This document shows positions 35,336-43,128 of a stretch of 64,000 nucleotides of DNA, in pieces. The DNA is from Sporosarcina sp. FSL K6-1522 (GTDB taxonomy: Bacteria > Bacillota > Bacilli > Bacillales_A > Planococcaceae), in the NCBI RefSeq assembly GCF_038622445.1, contig NZ_CP152019.1, positions 3,880,501-3,944,500 of the forward strand. The letters run 5' to 3'. The translations under genes and the position numbers were made by a program. Each line of letters begins with the position of its first letter. Position 1 is the stretch's first letter. The notes beneath the pieces are model-generated. The model was not told the origin of the DNA. It did no database searches and saw only the letters and a list, made by a program, of their open reading frames with translations.

Positions 35336-36507
35336 ATAAGAATGAACGGCAAGAAGAAGAATTCTTTATTGTTTTTGAAGATTTGATTAAATCTTTTTCT
35401 GAAAATAGAAAAGTTGTTTCTGTCGAAAGGAAAGGTTTTTCTAAAGGTTTTATGGAAGATTTTGATTCCGGGACGCAAATAGAACCATTACAGAGCGATG
35501 AAGTAGCGGCAAGTTCTGAAGGGAATCACTCGAACTCTAGGAAACTAGATAGGCAGTTCAAACAATTCATGGAAGCACTTGAAGAAACAACTTTCATGCA
35601 TTATATAATTCCTTACGACAAAATAACTAAATGTGTATTTGAAAACACTCCAGTAGAGGATTTGGATGAATTCACGAAAGATCTACATAGTCGTGGCAAT
35701 TCTTACTTTTCAACAAAGGAAGAAATTGAAGAAAAACCAATTCCAACAGCTGGCCCCAGAGAAGGAGGAATGGATTCTGAAAGAATGTACTATAAGATAT
35801 TAAGACATATAGATTTAGCTTTAGTGCAAAAATATACATTGATGAGTATGCAGATGAAAGAAATCGAGGTATTAAGACGAGAGCAACAGCAATTAATTAA
35901 TAGGTATGACCAGTTAAAACATGAAGCAGAAACCCAGAATCGTAATATGCTAACGCAATTCATTACCATATTAGGTATATTTGCAGCGATAATGATGGGT
36001 GCTTTTGGTGCGATTCAAGGATTTGCAAGCTTATTCGCGAATGCTTACTTGCTATCAATAGGTGAAATCTTAATCATAAGTTCTATTGGGGCTTCATCAG
36101 TTATACTCATTTTATTCTTTTTGTTAAACGGCATTGCCAAGCTGACTGGGAGAAGTTTGTGGAGTACTAAAAAAACAGATGGATCTTTATTCGAAAAGCA
36201 TCCGTCTCTAATAATCATCCACGGTATTTTAATATCGATATCTTTAGTTGGAGCTACTTTAGAGCTGAGTAATGTTCACCTACAATATGCGCTCCAAGGA
36301 TATTGGTGGCTTGTTCCTGGTTTATGGACAATTTATTTCTTTACTGCTATACATAAGAAAAACTTTTTATTCATTGTTGATTGGTTAATGGAAAAGTGGC
36401 ATCTTTTTAAAAGGTACTTAAGATTCTTGGGTTTAAAGATAAAGAGGAAAAGAAAAAGAAGCGAAAGAAGACGTATAAAAAATAAGCAAAGTAAACAAAG
36501 TTCTTAA
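35332..36507 (+). CDS. Membrane protein, putative toxin/effector partner of the Panacea protein
   Basis: A 391-residue protein with a charged N-terminal region (1-150), a coiled coil (about 165-200), about four transmembrane helices (near 205-230, 240-264, 283-305 and 320-338) and a strongly basic C-terminus (RKRKRSERRRIKNK). No enzymatic motif is seen. The 4-bp overlap with the Panacea gene and shared operon make it the likely toxin or effector, possibly acting by membrane damage. This is inference from context. It ends at a terminator shared with the lysin gene. Confidence 0.7.
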   Translation: MNKNERQEEEFFIVFEDLIKSFSENRKVVSVERKGFSKGFMEDFDSGTQIEPLQSDEVAASSEGNHSNSRKLDRQFKQFMEALEETTFMHYIIPYDKITKCVFENTPVEDLDEFTKDLHSRGNSYFSTKEEIEEKPIPTAGPREGGMDSERMYYKILRHIDLALVQKYTLMSMQMKEIEVLRREQQQLINRYDQLKHEAETQNRNMLTQFITILGIFAAIMMGAFGAIQGFASLFANAYLLSIGEILIISSIGASSVILILFFLLNGIAKLTGRSLWSTKKTDGSLFEKHPSLIIIHGILISISLVGATLELSNVHLQYALQGYWWLVPGLWTIYFFTAIHKKNFLFIVDWLMEKWHLFKRYLRFLGLKIKRKRKRSERRRIKNKQSKQSS

Positions 36508-36511
36508 ACAC

Positions 36512-36550
36512 AAAAAGGCGCCCACTCAAATCAAGAGTAGACGCCTTTTG
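36512..36550. terminator. Bidirectional terminator between the Panacea cassette and the lysin
   Basis: AAAAAGGCGCCCACTC and GAGTAGACGCCTTTT form the stem, with A and T tracts on both sides. Confidence 0.85.
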
Positions 36551-36552
36551 CT

Positions 36553-37329
36553 TTACTTATTTGTGCGAGCCACATAACTAATCAATAAATCTGTAGCTTG
36601 TCCACGGGTCATTGTATCGACTTTAGGGGCATGATTCACACTAAAAATAGGTTTTCCATCTTTTCCTTTGGTATTGTATGCGTGCTCTAATAGGTTTTTC
36701 ATATCCTCCTTTTGTGTATCAGGTAATTGTTCAGCCATTTCGTCATCCTCCTTTGGTGTGTCTACTGCAACTGTTGGTGGTGCTGGCTTAGTCGGCTTAA
36801 CTCCCCCTGCATAGCTAACGATTCCATTGGCAGTTAGCTGCGCCAGCTTTTCAACTTCATTAATCAAAATTCGCTCATCGTTCACATTGGAAATAAAAGC
36901 GTACTCAATCAATACGGCCGGCATTCTTGTTTCACGCAATACTGCGTAATTCGCTCGCTTTTCACCACGGTCACGGATGCCGAGTTCTTTTGCAATTGCA
37001 TTGTGGATGGCACTTTGAAATACAAGCGTCTTGGATTGTAGCGCCCCGTTGTGAGCAAATGTTTCAAAGCCTGTCGCACTTGCAGATGCCGCGTTATTGT
37101 GCAAACTGACAAAGTAGTCAGCTCCCCATGCATTGGCTAGTCTGGCGCGCTCTGACAGCGTTAAAAACACATCCGTTGAGCGTGACATCTTAACGGTGTG
37201 ACCGTAAGATTCCAGCAGTGTTTTTAAGCGCAAGCCGACTTTCAGCGCGTTGTCCTTTTCTTTCGAATGTCTGCCTACTGCGCCTGGATCATGCCCCCCA
37301 TGTCCGGGGTCAATAAAAATCTTAGCCAT
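36553..37329 (-). CDS. Endolysin, N-acetylmuramoyl-L-alanine amidase (Amidase_3)
   Basis: A 258-residue lysin that cuts the amide bond between muramic acid and peptide. The catalytic domain (about 1-175) has the zinc ligands H10 (DPGHGG), E24 and H77 (SLHNNA) and the catalytic glutamate E141 (LIEYAF). A linker (about 178-210) leads to a C-terminal segment (about 211-258) that is probably wall-binding. It overlaps the holin stop region and follows AAGGGGC. Confidence 0.93.
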   Translation of the reverse strand: MAKIFIDPGHGGHDPGAVGRHSKEKDNALKVGLRLKTLLESYGHTVKMSRSTDVFLTLSERARLANAWGADYFVSLHNNAASASATGFETFAHNGALQSKTLVFQSAIHNAIAKELGIRDRGEKRANYAVLRETRMPAVLIEYAFISNVNDERILINEVEKLAQLTANGIVSYAGGVKPTKPAPPTVAVDTPKEDDEMAEQLPDTQKEDMKNLLEHAYNTKGKDGKPIFSVNHAPKVDTMTRGQATDLLISYVARTNK

Positions 37330-37330
37330 A

Positions 37331-37591
37331 TTATTTCAGCCCCTTTTTCTTCATGTAATCTTCATTCCTGCGCGCTTTGTAAGTGATGTTATTGTTCTTC
37401 CACCAAGCCCATAATGACGCTGAAATCGTCAATACGACCGTCACTGAATTCTCGACTTGTGCATCTTCAAACGGCAGTGGTGATAGCCCGTTTAGCACCA
37501 GAAACTGATTAATTAGCGCGACAAAAAGGACGACCGTCCGTGCGATCATCCACTTGTCAATTGGTGCGTTATTTTCTTGTTTGTTTGTCAT
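37331..37591 (-). CDS. SPP1-type holin
   Basis: An 86-residue protein with two transmembrane segments (about 14-34 and 49-66) and the family motif NGLSPLPF...SLWAWWKNNNIT. It makes the membrane lesion that lets the lysin reach the wall. It lies between the BhlA-like and lysin genes. AAGGAGG precedes the ATG. Confidence 0.87.
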   Translation of the reverse strand: MTNKQENNAPIDKWMIARTVVLFVALINQFLVLNGLSPLPFEDAQVENSVTVVLTISASLWAWWKNNNITYKARRNEDYMKKKGLK

Positions 37592-37593
37592 TT

Positions 37594-37815
37594 TTATTTT
37601 TCCTCCTTGTAAATAACTTTTTCCATGCGGTCCATACGACCTTCCATCGACTGTAACGCCGTGGCCGTTCGCTCCTGGGATACGTTGGACCGCTCCAAAT
37701 GCTCCATAAGTTTGTCTTCTCTAGTTTTAGATGTCCTCATATTCCATGCGACCATAGCTATGCAGCAGATAGCCCATACCGCTTGCGACATCGCTACTTC
37801 TTGAATTACATCCAT
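37594..37815 (-). CDS. BhlA/UviB-like holin-associated protein
   Basis: A 73-residue protein with one N-terminal transmembrane helix (about 8-25) followed by a charged helix (TREDKLMEHLERSN). This layout fits BhlA/UviB proteins, commonly next to phage holins. It overlaps none of its neighbours. AAGGAGGTG precedes the ATG. Confidence 0.75.
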   Translation of the reverse strand: MDVIQEVAMSQAVWAICCIAMVAWNMRTSKTREDKLMEHLERSNVSQERTATALQSMEGRMDRMEKVIYKEEK

Positions 37816-37841
37816 TTCGCACCTCCTTATTTTTGGGTATT

Positions 37842-37869
37842 AAAAAAGAGCACCCAATGGGCACTCTCT
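37842..37869 (-). terminator. Terminator before the lysis genes
   Basis: On the minus strand GAGTGCCCA-TT-GGGTGCTC is followed by TTTTTT. It stands between the tail module and the lysis genes, so lysis expression depends on read-through or its own promoter. Confidence 0.85.
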
Positions 37870-37938
37870 GCTTATATATTTAATTCTTTGCTACGACACA
37901 TAATGGTCCGATTGCGAATTTGAACAAAATAAAAAAGC

Positions 37939-38082
37939 CTACTCAGCGTATGCTTTACCTGTAATTTGTTCAAATTCTTCTGAAGTAATTTCTCCATACG
38001 GATTAGACTCTGTTTTGACAACGATACGAAGTTGATCAATTGTCACGCATTTAGCGTTGTATGCAAATTTCCAAAATGCCAT
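37939..38082 (-). CDS. XkdX-family phage protein
   Basis: A 47-residue protein (MAFWKFAYNAKCV..., ending TGKAYAE). Small WK-starting proteins with YGEITSEEFEQITG are the XkdX family of tail-fibre regions in PBSX-like phages. AAAGGGGG precedes the ATG. The start overlaps the preceding stop by one base. Confidence 0.85.
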   Translation of the reverse strand: MAFWKFAYNAKCVTIDQLRIVVKTESNPYGEITSEEFEQITGKAYAE

Positions 38083-38396
38083 TATGAGACACCCCCTTTC
38101 ATTAACATTAAATCAATCTTGACCTTTGCTAATTCCGATGTAAGCAAAGTGTTGGTTGCTTTTAATTGCTCATTCTCCTGTAGCAACCGCTTAGCATTTG
38201 GGTTATTTCTGATTGCGGAATGACTGGTTAAATTTTTGTCAACGTCAACGCCATTGACCCAAATAGTCCACTCGAACTCATCGCTGACTGTAAAATTCTC
38301 TGAGACAGCATAATCGTAATCACTTGAAACGGTTGGTTCACTTTCATGAATTTCTACTACTTGCTTTGTTTGTTTTTGGTACTCTAAATAAGCCAT
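38082..38396 (-). CDS. Phage tail-region protein upstream of XkdX
   Basis: A 104-residue protein. The N-terminal part (1-60) is acidic and probably folded; a coiled coil (about 67-95, LLQENEQLKATNTLLTSELA) follows. Its position directly before XkdX matches XkdW-type proteins. The start at 38396 follows AGGAGG; the longer upstream frame lacks a site. The role, perhaps trimerising with fibre proteins, is inferred. Confidence 0.7.
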   Translation of the reverse strand: MAYLEYQKQTKQVVEIHESEPTVSSDYDYAVSENFTVSDEFEWTIWVNGVDVDKNLTSHSAIRNNPNAKRLLQENEQLKATNTLLTSELAKVKIDLMLMKGGVS

Positions 38397-38406
38397 ATTA
38401 AACCTC

Positions 38407-38982
38407 CTATTCAAGCCATACTTTATAAACATATACAGTTCCCGACCCAGCGGCATTGTAGTATTGACCGATTGTCAGATAATACAAACCGCTCAAAGAT
38501 GATATGTCTAATTCTACTTCCGTAGGTGTGATATATTGAGCGGAAAAATCTGCGTGTGCTACAAAACCACTACTCGCCTCCTTAGCATCTCTTACTGTTT
38601 TTAATCCCATTCTAAAGGGTCTTGATGTCGTTGAACTTGTTTTCGTTATTAAGCATTTTACTTTTTTGAAATTAGTAACGTCGACTTGGTCGTCTGGAGA
38701 AAATACAGCATTATTGGCAGAACTATTGCCGCATTGCAGGAATACATTGTCGACATTAAAAGTGACCGTTCCGCCAGCATCTCCAATCGTAACTTTAGAA
38801 ACTGGCACTAATTGAACGCCGTGGTCATAAAGCATCCTCAAATACTGAATAAATTCCTTCCAAGCTCCGCTTATATTCCCTTTTGGAATCACTTTTTCTT
38901 TCCAAGCCCCTTGAACTTTTTGCCAAACATTATTTACCTCTTTAAAAGTACCTCCGACGTTCACCCATGTTTTCTTAGTCAT
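38407..38982 (-). CDS. Putative tail appendage/fibre protein
   Basis: A 191-residue protein with a Trp-rich N-terminal repeat (WVNVGGTFKEVNNVWQKVQGAWKEK) of the type seen in phage tail proteins, and a beta-rich C-terminal domain (about 60-191) that could bind carbohydrate. No named family is recognised. The gene lies after the BppU-like fibre gene. GAGGTGA precedes the ATG. Confidence 0.6.
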   Translation of the reverse strand: MTKKTWVNVGGTFKEVNNVWQKVQGAWKEKVIPKGNISGAWKEFIQYLRMLYDHGVQLVPVSKVTIGDAGGTVTFNVDNVFLQCGNSSANNAVFSPDDQVDVTNFKKVKCLITKTSSTTSRPFRMGLKTVRDAKEASSGFVAHADFSAQYITPTEVELDISSLSGLYYLTIGQYYNAAGSGTVYVYKVWLE

Positions 38983-38993
38983 TCACCTCACCT

Positions 38994-40262
38994 CTATTCA
39001 TATTGGAAATAAATATCTCCGTCGGTCCCACCTGTTGGCTCTGCTGTTCCAAAGGTTATTTTACGTCTGTTTTCTGCAGGTAAAGCGCTTTGCTTACCAT
39101 TCCAAGACTCGCGCTCTCCCGTTTGCAAATGCTTCGTATCATCCGCCTTATGTGTCGCAAGGGCATCGTCAACCTGCTTAACCGTTTTCGTATTCCCTTC
39201 ACCAGCAAGCGTAGCAACTTTTGTGTCTACATCAGTTGTCTTTGCGTATGGTGTTAAATCGGGTGGAGGAGGTAACGGGATATCATCAATCGCTTGCGAT
39301 AACTCTTGCGGAGTCACTGCGCCAACATCACCTGCTACAAGTGTAACTTTACCGGTAGCGTCTGGTTCCACATCATTGATGGCTGTAACGGTACCTGCAC
39401 CAGTCCCATCTTTCCCCGGTTCACCTTTCTCGCCCCGGTCACCTTTTTCCCCCTGTATTCCCTGCTCACCTTGTATTCCTTGGATCCCTTGTGGTCCCTG
39501 CGCATTCCGAGCTTGTTCCGCTGCATCCAATGCATCGACAATTGCTTGCGACGTGTCGGTTTGTCGTCGGGCTTCTTGGCTAACCCTTAGCGCTTCGGCG
39601 TTCTGCCGTTCAGTCTCTTCGATAATACGAGCATCCTCATTGGATACTCTTGTGGATTCAGCGGACGCACGATCTGTTTCATTCGCCACACGTTCAGATT
39701 CATTAGCTTGTCGAGTCTGCTCATTGGCAACTCGCGTGGCTTCATCAGCAGTCACAGCCTCATTTAATGTCGCGAGTTTGTCCGCTTCTTCTTTGGCGTA
39801 GTCACCTTGTTCGGTGGCGTAAATAGTCGCCTGCTCAGCTTCAGCCAAGATGCGTGGACCTTCGCCCAGCACAATCTCGATTAGCGTCCTCTCATCGCCT
39901 GTCGGGTTGTAGTTCGATGGATCTCGATCTATAACAAAAGTAAAAGAAAAAGTTGATATTCGGTTGTTAGCATCGTACATCTGGACGAGTGCTGTCGCCC
40001 GTCCGACAATGCCCACAGATGCACGTGGTAGCTTAAAGGTCGCTTGATTACCAATTTTAGACGTTAACACCGATATAACACTGTTACCGTCTGCTCTTTC
40101 CGCCGCTAATGTAACTGTACTTGCTCCCGATAAATCGTAAGGGATGCCATCATCAGTGATATTAATAACGAAATATGCATCGTCATTTTGGCGAATTCTC
40201 GGCTCGTTGATATAGTTCGGCTTTTTTAAGTCGATGTCTAAAATAAATTCATTGTTTTGCAA
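38994..40262 (-). CDS. BppU-like baseplate upper protein with collagen-like stretch
   Basis: A 422-residue protein. The N-terminal domain (about 1-120, LKKPNYINEPRIRQNDDAYF) fits the BppU/DUF2479 family that attaches fibres to the baseplate. A long coiled coil rich in TRxANE-type repeats (about 135-240) follows, then a collagen-like Gly-X-Y run (about 245-280, GPQGIQGIQGEQG) and a C-terminal domain. It probably forms a trimeric host-contact fibre. The TTG start follows AAAGGAG. Confidence 0.82.
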   Translation of the reverse strand: MQNNEFILDIDLKKPNYINEPRIRQNDDAYFVINITDDGIPYDLSGASTVTLAAERADGNSVISVLTSKIGNQATFKLPRASVGIVGRATALVQMYDANNRISTFSFTFVIDRDPSNYNPTGDERTLIEIVLGEGPRILAEAEQATIYATEQGDYAKEEADKLATLNEAVTADEATRVANEQTRQANESERVANETDRASAESTRVSNEDARIIEETERQNAEALRVSQEARRQTDTSQAIVDALDAAEQARNAQGPQGIQGIQGEQGIQGEKGDRGEKGEPGKDGTGAGTVTAINDVEPDATGKVTLVAGDVGAVTPQELSQAIDDIPLPPPPDLTPYAKTTDVDTKVATLAGEGNTKTVKQVDDALATHKADDTKHLQTGERESWNGKQSALPAENRRKITFGTAEPTGGTDGDIYFQYE

Positions 40263-40286
40263 TATGCGTCACTCCTTTCTGTAATT

Positions 40287-40312
40287 ATAAAAACACCCAA
40301 GATGTTTTTACT
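40287..40312 (-). terminator. Weak hairpin terminator in the tail module
   Basis: On the minus strand AAAACA...TGTTTT with a T-rich flank overlaps the end of the small gene at 40308. The stem is short. Confidence 0.35.
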
Positions 40313-40493
40313 CTGTTGGGTCCTGTTGCACTACTCCCCATTCAATCAAAGTGTGCTTCTGAAACCCTCGATTACCTATAGAAATAAATATAACTTGCGG
40401 ATTGTTTAGTTGTTTTGCGAAATCCGCAGAATCAAAATCATCAACTGTAGTGGTAATAACCCTTCCTGTGTTAAAAATAAATTCAATTTGCAT
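40308..40493 (-). CDS. Small phage protein
   Basis: A 61-residue protein (MQIEFIFNTGRVITTTVDDF...). It is probably beta-rich. No family is recognised. GGAGGAA precedes the ATG. It lies between the tail endopeptidase and fibre genes. Confidence 0.6.
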   Translation of the reverse strand: MQIEFIFNTGRVITTTVDDFDSADFAKQLNNPQVIFISIGNRGFQKHTLIEWGVVQQDPTE

Positions 40494-40505
40494 TATTTAT
40501 TCCTC

Positions 40506-42359
40506 CTAATTTGATAATGTGACAAAACCTACATTCGATCCGTTAACCCGCACATACAAACGGTCGGTACCATTGAAGGCAATTCCTAGTCCGTACGTAT
40601 CGCTTCTGGCGTATCCGTTTAAATTCGTGACTGTGTTGTTATTGAAGTTAATGCTACCACCCAAAGTGCTGAAGTTTATACCAGTTTCTGCCGCAATCGA
40701 CAAAGCGCCACTGCCGTTGTGATTTGTGATGGAGGGGAAATCACCAAACTTTCCAAATACCACTTTTCGCGTAACGCCGGAAGGTAAATTTTTTCCTAAA
40801 TATATAGACCCGCCCACATATACATCTTCGCTGATATTAATATTCCCCGCAGTTATTGTTCCTAGATTGCCAGCAATTTCTGATAACACACTAACGGCTC
40901 CAACAAGTGTGATGTTTTTGGCTTGGATTTTAACTGATGAAGGTGTCATATTAATCATAGACACCATATTTTCACCGGTGAAATCAGATTGCGAGACTTT
41001 TAAATTTATCAAATTACCCTGTTGCGTTATCTTGCTTTCCGCTGTATTAATACGTCCGTCAAGTTGCGGAATCGATGTGTTAACGACACTCGTAATTTGA
41101 TCCGACAACTGTGTGATAGACGAGTTTGCCGACGCAATAGAGCCGTCTATTCGGTTAACTTCTTGGCTAACCTCCGACCTAATCTCAGTTGCGGTTTGCG
41201 TAATTGCTGACTTATTCTGTGCAACGCCGTCGCTGAGCCGTACATCAATTTCTGCAACTTCCGAGCGTATTTGAGTAGCTGTCAATTCGATTTTTGCATA
41301 TGCTTCCAAGATTTCTCCTGTAAACTGTTCAACTGCTAACTCGATGTTGTAGTCAGTCTGCTCGATGCGAGAACGGGTCCACCTAGCATTTTTTTCGATT
41401 TCAACTTTCGCATCAGCAATAATTCCAGACAAAGTCCGTGGTATCGTATTGCCGATTACGACCGATTTTGTAACGATCTCCCCGCCGATGTTCGTGGAGA
41501 TTTTCTTTAAGACACGCGTCTGAAACTCCATAAAGGTCCCATCCGCCAACTTGATCGGCTCATAAATAAGCCACACTCGTTCCCCGATTTCCTTTTCTGT
41601 AAGCTCGATGGAGTCCAATGCGATGGACACTTCTGGATAGTCGTTGAGCTCATTCTTGAGTAATTCGGTCATATCCGCAACTGTGTGAATTTCATCGTTG
41701 GTGATAGGATCAGCTTCAATGATTCCGTATTTCTCGGCAAATGGAGATGTATACGTAACTTTTAAACTGTCAGCACCGTACCCCGCAATTCGAGTGCGCA
41801 AATTGTACGTGTCCACATGATGTGATAACTCTTTGACGTTATGGCCATGTCTATATTGAGCATCGTTGTCCGGCCCGACTTCTTTTGCAAAATGCACCCG
41901 GTTATTCGGCATGATTTTGTACTCACAACCGAATGCCGCTGTTAGATCTGCGACCAACTCAATGACGTTCCCTACCCCATAATTCGGAATGAAGCGACTA
42001 TCAACAACATCCGTTGTAGCCGTCCATCCGGTGCCTTTGAATACGTGGTTAAGAAATTCTCCGAGAGTCCTCGTCCCGCCGTATATTTCTTCTTGCCGAT
42101 GCCCAATAAGGTCGAAAAACGTGGACAAGGCAACGACTTCTTTAGAATTTTTATTCGTTCGCATTTGTTTAACGCGAAAATCATAATCCTGCACAGTGAT
42201 GATTGATTCTTCTTCAAGTAAGGCATGACCAGGATTATTCTCAATAGAAAAAGAAGTAACCGCGAGCGAGAATGCTTCGTTTACTTCTTCTGTGATTTCC
42301 AATCGTTGATAATTGTTGAGTATTTCAGTTTGGCCGTTTATATTTGTGACAGTTAGCAT
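40506..42359 (-). CDS. Phage tail protein / prophage endopeptidase tail (Tal)
   Basis: A 617-residue protein. The N-terminal part (about 1-330, AVTSFSIENNPGHALLEEESIITVQDYDFRV and STNIGGEIVTKSVVIGNTIPRTL) resembles the prophage endopeptidase tail family. A coiled-coil stalk (about 335-450, repeated A-TATQIRSEV segments) and a beta-rich C-terminus (about 480-617) follow. It is expected at the tail tip, downstream of Dit as here. GAGGAGGGG precedes the ATG. Confidence 0.85.
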   Translation of the reverse strand: MLTVTNINGQTEILNNYQRLEITEEVNEAFSLAVTSFSIENNPGHALLEEESIITVQDYDFRVKQMRTNKNSKEVVALSTFFDLIGHRQEEIYGGTRTLGEFLNHVFKGTGWTATTDVVDSRFIPNYGVGNVIELVADLTAAFGCEYKIMPNNRVHFAKEVGPDNDAQYRHGHNVKELSHHVDTYNLRTRIAGYGADSLKVTYTSPFAEKYGIIEADPITNDEIHTVADMTELLKNELNDYPEVSIALDSIELTEKEIGERVWLIYEPIKLADGTFMEFQTRVLKKISTNIGGEIVTKSVVIGNTIPRTLSGIIADAKVEIEKNARWTRSRIEQTDYNIELAVEQFTGEILEAYAKIELTATQIRSEVAEIDVRLSDGVAQNKSAITQTATEIRSEVSQEVNRIDGSIASANSSITQLSDQITSVVNTSIPQLDGRINTAESKITQQGNLINLKVSQSDFTGENMVSMINMTPSSVKIQAKNITLVGAVSVLSEIAGNLGTITAGNINISEDVYVGGSIYLGKNLPSGVTRKVVFGKFGDFPSITNHNGSGALSIAAETGINFSTLGGSINFNNNTVTNLNGYARSDTYGLGIAFNGTDRLYVRVNGSNVGFVTLSN

Positions 42360-42378
42360 GCAATACCACTACCCCTCC

Positions 42379-43128
42379 TCACAAAAAATAAAAGCGCGTC
42401 CGTATTGTGATTTCAAAGTCCGTCGCACCTTCAATTTTCATTTCGTTTTGCCCTGGCGCAAACGAGATTAATCGCTTGTTGGTCTGTCCGAATATGGATT
42501 GACCGTTTTTTAACGATCGGACGCCTTTCAGCATGATTTCATCATTTGTCGTGGTCGAACCGTTATATTTCCATTCGTCGCCTGTGGTTAGATTTTTAAT
42601 GGTCAACCCACTACTCACGCCCTTAAACGTGATTTCAGTTTCGTTTTGCGCTTCCATTCGAATGGATTCCGTTCCGGTATTCCGGAAAACGAAACTTTGT
42701 TTTCCGGAAATAAATTTCGCTAGAATTGTAGACGAAGAGAAAGGGCTCGGGCTCAATAAATTCAACTCGAACTCCCCTATTGTCGCCAACTCCGAAATGT
42801 CGAAAGGACTAACACATCTAACTGACCATCGCTTTGCTGGATCTCGTTCTTCTGAAAGATAGAAAAGTTCACGGCTGTCAAAAATGCGAAATATTTCATC
42901 TCGCATTTTTGGCATATCCACAAGATTGTCCGCTAACATTAGTAGAGACGCTTTTATTTCACGACCTCGCAATTCTGCTCCGAAGTCAACTAGTCCATCC
43001 AACCCTTCGACTGATTCATTGTAAACCTCGACATCAGGGGAGCTGATCACGAGTCGTTCTTTTTCGAAAATACCGTATCTGTCAAGTTGATAATACTCCC
43101 CGTTCAACTTTTCGATAATCAAACTCAT
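42379..43128 (-). CDS. Distal tail protein (Dit, Siphovirus tail component)
   Basis: A 249-residue protein with an N-terminal belt domain (about 1-125, GLDGLVDFGAELRGREIKASLLM) and a C-terminal galectin-like domain. It forms the hub between the tail tube and tip. Its place between tape measure and tail endopeptidase is canonical. It overlaps the tape measure stop by 4 bp. Confidence 0.87.
   Translation of the reverse strand: MSLIIEKLNGEYYQLDRYGIFEKERLVISSPDVEVYNESVEGLDGLVDFGAELRGREIKASLLMLADNLVDMPKMRDEIFRIFDSRELFYLSEERDPAKRWSVRCVSPFDISELATIGEFELNLLSPSPFSSSTILAKFISGKQSFVFRNTGTESIRMEAQNETEITFKGVSSGLTIKNLTTGDEWKYNGSTTTNDEIMLKGVRSLKNGQSIFGQTNKRLISFAPGQNEMKIEGATDFEITIRTRFYFL

Noticed and set aside
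39223..39801. Long plus-strand Ser/Cys/Pro-rich ORF across the fibre gene
   Set aside because: It is the complement of the coiled-coil and collagen repeats of the BppU-like gene; no ribosome site.
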